From Clostridium pascui (lineage in GTDB: Bacteria; Bacillota; Clostridia; Clostridiales; Clostridiaceae), in contig NZ_JAFBDB010000001.1 of assembly GCF_016908015.1 (NCBI RefSeq), positions 62,001-126,000 on the forward strand: 64,000 nt of DNA. Reading direction: 5' to 3'. Positions 58,510-64,000 of the stretch are shown piece by piece; the first letter of the stretch is position 1; each line of letters begins with the position of its first letter. Below the pieces are notes generated by a model. That model did not search any database and was not told the DNA's origin. It saw only the letters and a list, made by a program, of their open reading frames with translations. Position numbers and translations under genes: made by a program.

Positions 58510-58968
58510 ATGAGAAAAGTATCTTTTTTAAGTTATAATATGACAACAGCAGATGCCAACAATCCAGATGGATTAGTGCCAATTGGACGTCAGTTTGATT
58601 TCATCGGAGATGTTGAGACAGAAGAGATGATTTTATGTGATGGTGATGAGTCACTTTGCCTTGGATATCATGATGTCAAATGTTATAACGATATTTATGT
58701 AGGGGATATGGTTGACTTTAAAGCAACTCTTACACACGTAGGAAACACATCTCGTGATTGTAAAATCGAAGTTTTCAAGCTTGCTACACCTGCTTTCCGT
58801 GAAGATAAGACAAATTGCAGACCAGGAGATATGGTTTGGTTTGATGAGCCTGTACTTTGTACAGAAGGAAATGTTCGTCTTGTAGTTAAGAAGCACTTAC
58901 AGCGTGGAGAGCAGCCAGACGGAACAGTAATTGATCCATGGCGCCCACTTGAGGATTTTCCAGAATAA
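58510..58968 (+). CDS. Hotdog-fold 3-aminoacyl-CoA ammonia-lyase-like subunit, copy 1
   Basis: A 152-residue hotdog protein. Its centre, GDVETEEMILCDGD, LCLGYHDVKCYNDI and VGDMVDFKATLTHVGNTSRD, aligns from memory with beta-alanyl-CoA ammonia-lyase (Acl, Clostridium propionicum) and 3-aminobutyryl-CoA ammonia-lyase (Kal). Those enzymes eliminate ammonia from a 3-amino-acyl-CoA to give an enoyl-CoA. SD AGGGGGG precedes the ATG. A second gene of the same fold follows, suggesting a hetero-oligomer. Substrate class is inferred from homology; a dehydratase is also possible. Confidence 0.75.
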   Translation: MRKVSFLSYNMTTADANNPDGLVPIGRQFDFIGDVETEEMILCDGDESLCLGYHDVKCYNDIYVGDMVDFKATLTHVGNTSRDCKIEVFKLATPAFREDKTNCRPGDMVWFDEPVLCTEGNVRLVVKKHLQRGEQPDGTVIDPWRPLEDFPE

Positions 58969-59022
58969 ATTAAGGCTTTAAAAGAGCTAAACTGAAAATA
59001 TAGAGTAAAGGGGAATTGTATT

Positions 59023-59400
59023 ATGAATGAGCAGCAAACAGTAACATATCGTTATAGAATGTCAGACCGTGACGTATTTTATGGCGGCGGAGTCGTAAAC
59101 GGAGCAAGAAACATCACACTTATGAATGATACAGCAAACCGCCTTATGGCAAAGGTATTTGGAAACACAGGTCATTGTGTTGAAGTAAAGAAGGTTCGTC
59201 TTTATGTTCCTTCATATGCAGGTGACTATATGGAGTATATTGCAAGAATTAAAAGCATAGATGGAAACCGTGCATTAATTGAGGTTCGTTCTTTCAAGAT
59301 TATTGAAGTTCCTGAAAATCCAGAATTCCCAAGTTCTATCGATGTACTACCTGATCCACCATTATCAACAGTGGTTCAGTTTGTTTACGAGACATATTAA
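59023..59400 (+). CDS. Hotdog-fold ammonia-lyase-like partner subunit, copy 1
   Basis: A 125-residue protein, about Kal-sized, with RMSDRDVFYGGGVVNGAR at the N-terminus (Kal/Acl: RMSSHDAHYGGNLVDGAK-like), DTANRLMAKVFGNTG, and YVPSYAGDYMEYIARIK. It has a recognisable sister relation to the preceding protein but is clearly diverged. Likely partner chain of a mixed hexamer/dimer. AAGGGGAA precedes ATG 59023. Repeated with three residue changes at 61251. Confidence 0.75.
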   Translation: MNEQQTVTYRYRMSDRDVFYGGGVVNGARNITLMNDTANRLMAKVFGNTGHCVEVKKVRLYVPSYAGDYMEYIARIKSIDGNRALIEVRSFKIIEVPENPEFPSSIDVLPDPPLSTVVQFVYETY

Positions 59401-59430
59401 TAAGTAACAAATAATAGGGGGGAGTTATAA

Positions 59431-60612
59431 ATGAGAAAAGCACTTGAAGGTATAAAGGTAGTTGACCTTACTTCAGCATTAAATGGACCATTTTGTACAA
59501 TGATATTAGCAGACTATGGTGCAGATGTTATAAAAATTGAACCAGTTGGCGGTGAACAGTGCCGTGAATGGGGACCAATTGATGAAAAAAGCGGTGAAAG
59601 TGGTTTTTACAGCTTTGTAAACCGTAACAAAAAAGGTGTTACTCTTAATCTTAAATCTGAAAAAGGGCGACAGATGTTCTATGAGCTTGTTCGCGATGCT
59701 GACGTATTGGTTGAGAACTATAAGGGCGGTGTTACAAAGAAGCTTGGTATTGATTATGAATCTGTAAAGAAGGTTAATCCAAATATTATTTATGCTTCAG
59801 GCTCAGGCTTTGGTCAATATGGACCAATCACACACCGTCCTTGCTATGATATCGTAGCACAGTCTATGGGTGGTATGGTTAATCTTACAGGTTTTAAGGA
59901 TGGAAATCCCGTAAAGGTTGGTCCTTCTGTTGCAGACCACGTTGCAGGTATTTACCTATCAGTAGGGGTACTTTTAGCTCTTTACAACCGTGAGAAAACA
60001 GGTATGGGTCAGCATGTTGACGTAGCAATGTTTGATACAATCTTTAGTTTACTTGAAAATGCAATTGTAAACTACACAGTAGGCGGCTTTATACCAGAAC
60101 GTAACGGAAATGTAGACCCATCTATAGCTCCATTTGATATATTTGAGTGTAAAGATGGATTCGTTGCTCTTGGAGTAGGTAATGATAGATTATTCCAGAA
60201 GTTCTCTTATACTATTGGTCATGAAGAACTTATAGATGACCCTCGTTATAAAACAAACGTATTACGATGTGAAAATTATATACCAGAATTACAAAGTTTA
60301 ATCCGCGGCTGGTGTAAGGAGCACACAAAGAAAGAAATAGAAGACATAATGGATGAGGCAGGAATCCCATGTGGTCCAGTATTAAATATTAAGGAAGCAA
60401 TCGAGCATCCACATATTCAGGCTCGTGACATGATGGTGCATTGTGAACATCCAACAGCAGGGGACCAGTATTTCCAAGGTTGTGTTATAAAGCTCTCAGA
60501 AACTCCAGGTAGTGTAGAAGCTCCATCTCCAATGCTCGGACAACACAATGCAGAAGTTTTCGGACTTACAGAAGAAGAACTTAAAGAACTAACTGCAGAA
60601 GGTGTACTATAA
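59431..60612 (+). CDS. Family III CoA-transferase (CaiB/BaiF type)
   Basis: A 393-residue enzyme: KVVDLTSALNGPFCTMILAD, YGADVIKIEPVGGEQ, NRNKKGVTLNLKSEKGRQMF, and HRPCYDIVAQSMGGMVNLTG with the active-site Asp. It moves CoA between acyl-CoA and a free acid via anhydride-type intermediates, as in CaiB (carnitine) and FldA (phenyllactate). Here it would activate the imported acid, probably using the reduced product's CoA ester as donor. SD GGGGGGAG precedes ATG 59431. It is flanked on both sides by the duplicated hotdog pair. Confidence 0.9.
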   Translation: MRKALEGIKVVDLTSALNGPFCTMILADYGADVIKIEPVGGEQCREWGPIDEKSGESGFYSFVNRNKKGVTLNLKSEKGRQMFYELVRDADVLVENYKGGVTKKLGIDYESVKKVNPNIIYASGSGFGQYGPITHRPCYDIVAQSMGGMVNLTGFKDGNPVKVGPSVADHVAGIYLSVGVLLALYNREKTGMGQHVDVAMFDTIFSLLENAIVNYTVGGFIPERNGNVDPSIAPFDIFECKDGFVALGVGNDRLFQKFSYTIGHEELIDDPRYKTNVLRCENYIPELQSLIRGWCKEHTKKEIEDIMDEAGIPCGPVLNIKEAIEHPHIQARDMMVHCEHPTAGDQYFQGCVIKLSETPGSVEAPSPMLGQHNAEVFGLTEEELKELTAEGVL

Positions 60613-60735
60613 ACAGAGTTCTTAGCTTCGGATGGAGTTTTTACTCCAGGTAGTCATCGGATAAGTTAAGTATATAGTAATATATAACGTGACTGCTTTA
60701 ACAGGCAGTTGCGTCAAAAATAGGGGGATATGATA

Positions 60736-61194
60736 ATGAGAAAAGTATCTTTTTTAAGCTATAATATGACAACAGCAGATGCCAACAATCCAGATGGATT
60801 AGTGCCAATTGGACGTCAGTTTGATTTCATCGGAGACGTTGAGACAGAAGAGATGATTTTATGTGATGGTGATGAGTCACTTTGCCTTGGGTATCATGAT
60901 GTTAAATGTTATAAGGACATTTTTGTAGGGGATATGGTTGACTTTAAAGCAACTCTTACACACGTAGGAAATACATCCCGTGATTGTAAAATCGAAGTTT
61001 TCAAGCTTGCTACACCTGCTTTTCGTGAAGGTAAGACAGATTGCAGACCAGGAGATATGGTTTGGTTTGATGAGCCTGTACTTTGTACAGAAGGAAATGT
61101 TCGACTTGTAGTTAAGAAGCACTTACAGCGTGGAGAGCAGCCAGACGGAACAGTAATTGATCCATGGCGTCCACTTGAGGATTTTCCAGAATAA
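60736..61194 (+). CDS. Hotdog-fold ammonia-lyase-like subunit, copy 2
   Basis: 152 residues, 148 identical to the copy at 58510 (changes: Asn to Lys and Tyr to Phe in KCYxDIxVGD; Asp to Gly and Asn to Asp in FREGKTD). SD AGGGGG lies eight bases before the ATG at 60736; a start at 60730 is also open. Both copies appear intact. Redundant dosage, or isoenzymes with small differences, are possible. Confidence 0.75.
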   Translation: MRKVSFLSYNMTTADANNPDGLVPIGRQFDFIGDVETEEMILCDGDESLCLGYHDVKCYKDIFVGDMVDFKATLTHVGNTSRDCKIEVFKLATPAFREGKTDCRPGDMVWFDEPVLCTEGNVRLVVKKHLQRGEQPDGTVIDPWRPLEDFPE

Positions 61195-61250
61195 ATTAAG
61201 GCTTTAAAAAAGAGGTAAACTGAAAATATAGAATAAAGGAGAATTGTGTT

Positions 61251-61628
61251 ATGAATGAACAACAAACAGTAACATATCGTTATAGAATGTCAGATCGTGA
61301 CGTGTTTTATGGCGGCGGAGTTGTAAACGGAGCAAGAAACATCACACTTATGAATGATACAGCAAACCGTCTTATGGCAAAGGTATTTGGAAACACAGGT
61401 CATTGTGTTGAAGTAAAGAAGGTTCGTCTCTATGTTCCTTCATATGCAGGTGACTACATGGAGTATATTGCAAGAATTAAGAACATAGATGGAAAGCGTG
61501 CTTTAATTGAGGTTCGTTCTTTCAAGATTATTGAAGTTCCTGAAAATCCAGAGTTCCCAAGTTCTATCGATGTACTACCTGATCCACCATTATCAACAGT
61601 AGTTCAGTTTGTTTATGAGGCATATTAA
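61251..61628 (+). CDS. Hotdog-fold ammonia-lyase-like partner subunit, copy 2
   Basis: 125 residues, 122 identical to the copy at 59023 (Ser to Asn, Asn to Lys, Thr to Ala near the end). SD AAGGAG precedes ATG 61251. The nitroreductase gene starts two bases after its stop, so those two are translationally linked. Confidence 0.75.
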   Translation: MNEQQTVTYRYRMSDRDVFYGGGVVNGARNITLMNDTANRLMAKVFGNTGHCVEVKKVRLYVPSYAGDYMEYIARIKNIDGKRALIEVRSFKIIEVPENPEFPSSIDVLPDPPLSTVVQFVYEAY

Positions 61629-61630
61629 TT

Positions 61631-62167
61631 ATGAATGTAATAGAATGTATTAAAAAAAGACGAAGCATTCGTAAATATAAGGCACGCAAGGTAGAACATG
61701 AGGTGATAGAGCAGCTTATTGACTGTGCAAGATGGGCGCCATCCTGGAATAATTGTAAAGCTGTTCGATATACAGTTATTGAAAAAGACAATGAGATTCA
61801 GACAATTGCTCATACAATGGTAGCACCTGAAAATGTACACATTGTTGAAAATGCACCAATGATTCTGGCTCTTTCTATTGTAAGGAACCGTTCTGGTTAC
61901 GAAAGAGATGGTTCTACTTCTACCGCTAAGGGATCAACATGGGAGATGTTTGACACTGGACTTGCATGCCAAAATATTTGCCTTGCAGCAGAGGAATTAG
62001 GACTTGGGACTGTAATCATGGCATCTTTTGACGAAGAAGGAGTTACAAAATTTATTGATTTGCCGGAAGACGAATTGATTATTGCACTGGTTGCATGTGG
62101 ATATCCAGCAGAGGAGCCAAAGGCCCCAAGAAGAAAAGAAGTTTTAGAAATTTTGCGTTATCATTAA
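61631..62167 (+). CDS. Nitroreductase-family FMN oxidoreductase
   Basis: A 178-residue FMN protein: ECIKKRRSIRKYKARKVEHE, ARWAPSWNNCKAVRYTVIEK (flavin phosphate site) and EELGLGTVIMASFDEEG, ending RRKEVLEILRY. It starts two bases after the last hotdog gene with no separate SD besides the upstream coding region, so it belongs to the same operon. It could act as an extra reductase of the pathway, or as an electron-recycling step; no specific substrate is indicated. Confidence 0.83.
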   Translation: MNVIECIKKRRSIRKYKARKVEHEVIEQLIDCARWAPSWNNCKAVRYTVIEKDNEIQTIAHTMVAPENVHIVENAPMILALSIVRNRSGYERDGSTSTAKGSTWEMFDTGLACQNICLAAEELGLGTVIMASFDEEGVTKFIDLPEDELIIALVACGYPAEEPKAPRRKEVLEILRYH

Positions 62168-62195
62168 AAAGATGCTATTAAAAAGGGGTAGTAGC

Positions 62196-62279
62196 TTCAG
62201 TTAGTGAATATACTACAGAGCACAGATTCGTCAAAATCGTTATTAGCTTCGTGGTAATTTCAGCTAGTGAATATACTAC
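62196..62279. repeat. Pair of 21-bp direct repeats in the 3' region of the cluster
   Basis: TTCAGTTAGTGAATATACTAC (62196-62216) recurs with one change at 62259-62279; each is bounded by a GTAGTA- or GTGGTA-type complement, so each can fold into a small hairpin. They lie between the nitroreductase and MerR gene ends. Confidence 0.5.
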
Positions 62280-62312
62280 CCAAGGGGTATCACTTCAGAA
62301 TAAGAACAGAGC

Positions 62313-63200
62313 TTATTTTTTATTTTCACAATGGATTTTCGTTACGGGAATTATTACCTTAGTAATATGCTCGTCTACATTGTCTACATCAAGAGGTGAT
62401 ATAATAAATTCTTCAGATATATTACCAGTAATCTTGTAACCATTCTTGTTAATCCACTGTATCATTTTTATATGAGTATTTACAATATTGGAGTAATTTC
62501 CAACGTGAGTAGTAGTAGCAGCGGTAAATCCTCCAAATTTTCTGCAATTGTTGGATTTAATAGGAGATTCTATGCACATTCCAAATTCAACGGTTGAATC
62601 CTTAAAGAGAAACTGCTCAAGGGGATCTGAATAGTATGTAACCACAATTGATCCTTTGCTTTTTAGCTGTAGCTTATTGCATAAATCAATTATTTCCACC
62701 CATCTTTCTAAGGACACCTCTGAATTTGAGTAATTTTTCATTACTTTTTTGGTATACACTAAATCCGTTTCAGGAATTTGTTCGATTTGTATAGTTTTGG
62801 TAATGATATTTTCTTTATCTTCTTTGTTACAGTAGGAAATGATATCTACTCCTTTTTTTAGTCTTTCTAAAAAAGCATAGGCATCGGAATATCTTTTTTG
62901 TAGGCAGTTTATTTCATCGGATATTTCTAAAAGTTTACATTCTATACTTTGTTTAAGAGTTTCAGCTTTGTTATCCTTTACAATTTGCTGAATCTGCTCT
63001 AATGTAAATCCAAGCATTCTTAGTTTGCGAATTATACATATTGTTACCATTTGGTCCTTACTATAGTATCTATATTTATTTCCCTCTTCTCTAAATTTAG
63101 GGACAACTAATTTTATGGAATCATAGTAACGCAATGTTTTTCTAGGAATATTACAAATTTCTTCTACTTCACCTATAGAATATTTATCTTCCTTTTTCAT
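62313..63200 (-). CDS. MerR-family regulator with GyrI-like effector domain
   Basis: A 295-residue protein: MerR winged helix (YSIGEVEEICNIPRKTLRYY, then NKYRYYSKDQMVTICIIRKL), a long dimerisation helix (about 80-118), and a C-terminal GyrI/BmrR-type ligand domain (about 135-290). Such proteins activate drug-efflux or catabolic promoters when a hydrophobic cation or other ligand binds. It is convergent with the acyl-CoA cluster. Its target is not evident; the next gene upstream has no obvious MerR-type promoter. Confidence 0.85.
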   Translation of the reverse strand: MKKEDKYSIGEVEEICNIPRKTLRYYDSIKLVVPKFREEGNKYRYYSKDQMVTICIIRKLRMLGFTLEQIQQIVKDNKAETLKQSIECKLLEISDEINCLQKRYSDAYAFLERLKKGVDIISYCNKEDKENIITKTIQIEQIPETDLVYTKKVMKNYSNSEVSLERWVEIIDLCNKLQLKSKGSIVVTYYSDPLEQFLFKDSTVEFGMCIESPIKSNNCRKFGGFTAATTTHVGNYSNIVNTHIKMIQWINKNGYKITGNISEEFIISPLDVDNVDEHITKVIIPVTKIHCENKK

Positions 63201-63363
63201 TTATAATCCCCCCAGATAATTACCTTATTGTTATATATTACCATTAATGTGGAAGAAGTGCAAGAGTTTAATAGTTAGTATATAAACTGATTTAGAGAAA
63301 GGCAATATAGAGGAATAATTTTATCGACCTTTGGGGATAAAATTACTAAGGAAGGTGAGTACA

Positions 63364-63492
63364 ATGCAATCTAAATCAGAAAATAAAAAAAGAAATGATA
63401 ATGAAAAAAATAATTCAAAATCTCCAAATGTATTTACATGGGAAGCAGACAAAAATATGAATAAGCCTGTAAGGGGATTACCAAAGAAATAG
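63364..63492 (+). CDS. 42-residue hydrophilic protein
   Basis: ATG 63364 with SD AAGGAAGGTG opens 42 codons with a very charged N-terminus (SENKKRNDNEKNN) and end PVRGLPKK. Short, low-complexity, hydrophilic proteins of this type occur in clostridia, some as small spore or RNA-binding proteins. The role is not known. It is followed by its own terminator, which supports a real gene. Confidence 0.6.
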   Translation: MQSKSENKKRNDNEKNNSKSPNVFTWEADKNMNKPVRGLPKK

Positions 63493-63512
63493 AGCCTTTT
63501 GGCTCTTTTTTT
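63490..63512 (+). terminator. Terminator of the 42-residue gene
   Basis: AGAGCC (63491-63496) pairs with GGCTCT (63501-63506), loop TTTT, followed by six Ts. Its stem starts at the stop codon. Confidence 0.85.
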
Positions 63513-63623
63513 ACATATAAAAATAAAGAAAACAGTAATTGATTGTATCTCTTAGCTGACAGGGCATTCAGTGGTAATGTATAATGAAATTGTAGATAAT
63601 TGATACTTGAAGGAGAATGAAAA

Positions 63624-64000
63624 ATGAATTGGATGAAATGTGTTGATGAAAATCAAGAAATGTTATGGAAGATATTATCGGATTTAATTTCTTTTGAGAC
63701 AGTTACTCCTCCAGGAAGAAATTCAGATGATATACAGTCTTACATATATAATTTTTTAAGTGAACTGGGTGCTGAACTTGACCGATGGGAGATGTATCCT
63801 GGCGACAGTTTATTAGTTGGAGTTATTCCAGGGACCAAGAGGAAAGAGGCGAAAAGTCTTATTCTAAATGGTCATGTAGACGTTGCAGTTGTAGGGGATA
63901 CAGCCCATTGGATTTATCCTCCATTTGAGATTACTAAAGAAAATGGTTTCTTGTACGGACGTGGAACTGCTGATATGAAAGGAGCAATGGCATGTGCTCT
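63624..64000 (+). CDS. ArgE/DapE-type M20 deacylase/peptidase, 5' part
   Basis: 125 codons before the window end. LILNGHVDVAVVGD carries the first metal His and Asp of the M20 family (GHxDV), and YGRGTADMKGAM the second metal site (GRGxxDMKG). These enzymes hydrolyse N-acyl or peptide bonds with a dinuclear zinc centre. SD AAGGAG precedes ATG 63624. Full length and substrate cannot be judged. Confidence 0.85.
   Translation, partial: MNWMKCVDENQEMLWKILSDLISFETVTPPGRNSDDIQSYIYNFLSELGAELDRWEMYPGDSLLVGVIPGTKRKEAKSLILNGHVDVAVVGDTAHWIYPPFEITKENGFLYGRGTADMKGAMACA

Larger units (their letters stand above)
58510..59400 (+). repeat. Direct repeat of about 0.9 kb, copy 1
   Basis: The two hotdog genes and the spacer between them are repeated at 60736-61628 in the same direction. 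The spacer itself (GGCTTTAAAA to TGAAAATATA) is also conserved, so it is a DNA duplication rather than convergence. Confidence 0.9.
60736..61628 (+). repeat. Direct repeat of about 0.9 kb, copy 2
   Basis: Second copy of 58510-59400. Recombination between copies would remove the CoA-transferase gene and one set of subunits. Confidence 0.9.

Noticed and set aside
53850-61628. Carnitine (Cai) operon
   Set aside because: CaiB-type transferase, dehydrogenase and Etf fit, but there is no crotonase-type CaiD, no BCCT transporter and no CaiC ligase; hotdog lyase-like genes take the place of CaiD.
1-64000. CRISPR array
   Set aside because: No regularly spaced identical repeats of 23-40 bases were found. 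The only tandem-like repeats are the pair near 62.2 kb.

Overview
The window reads as chromosome of a low-GC Gram-positive anaerobe, most likely Clostridium sensu stricto. The AT bias is strong, Shine-Dalgarno (SD) sites are AGGAGG-like, the gapN is of clostridial type, and there is Stickland-type acyl-CoA reduction machinery. No rRNA, tRNA, CRISPR array, transposase or phage structural gene was recognised.

Layout. 0-9 kb: the end of a dienelactone-hydrolase-like gene, an alkyl-sulfatase-type metallo-hydrolase, a TetR/rifampin-phosphotransferase operon behind a 16-bp perfect inverted repeat, an MFS remnant, a second TetR gene beside a ClC-type chloride channel, and a GNAT acetyltransferase. 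9.4-10.7 kb: a short SEDS-like membrane protein and a broken leucine-rich-repeat gene. 10.7-25 kb: an accessory island of about 24 small, mostly unrelated genes on one strand. Several match families found in polymorphic-toxin immunity arrays (DUF2695, DUF3885, DUF2625, WapI-like), mixed with small membrane proteins and decayed fragments. No toxin gene is visible, so it looks like an orphan immunity collection. A degenerate pyrimidine-rich motif recurs just after the stop codons. 25-36 kb: nitroreductase, peptide deformylase, TfoX C-terminal protein, truncated response regulator, VanZ, an ECF sigma/anti-sigma pair, methyltransferase, GNAT, chloramphenicol acetyltransferase with an apparent translation-attenuation leader, LysR/QueG-like pair, then a scar of duplicated gene fragments at 34.57-35.4 kb.

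36-53.6 kb: envelope or secreted proteins, a methyl-accepting chemotaxis protein, a ykkC-family (guanidine-I-like) riboswitch before a B3/4-domain and radical-SAM operon, a methyltransferase, two small secreted/lipoprotein genes, gapN, a flavodoxin-type reductase, a tandem P-loop ATPase, an aldehyde dehydrogenase with HxlR regulator, and a LysR/TSUP divergent pair. 53.8-62.2 kb: one gene set on the + strand: acyl-CoA dehydrogenase, etfB, etfA, amino-acid permease, two small hotdog proteins related to beta-alanyl-CoA/3-aminobutyryl-CoA ammonia-lyases, family III CoA-transferase, a near-identical second copy of both hotdog genes, and a nitroreductase. Together these could import an acid, load it on CoA, eliminate ammonia (or water) to an enoyl-CoA, and reduce it with an Etf-linked dehydrogenase. 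This is a candidate fermentation module for a beta-amino or related acid. A MerR regulator, a 42-residue protein and the start of an M20 deacylase close the window.

Two broad oddities run across the window. At least four genes, and perhaps seven, have a good SD followed at the right spacing by an in-frame ATT or ATA instead of ATG/GTG/TTG. There are also many small duplicated fragments of neighbouring genes.
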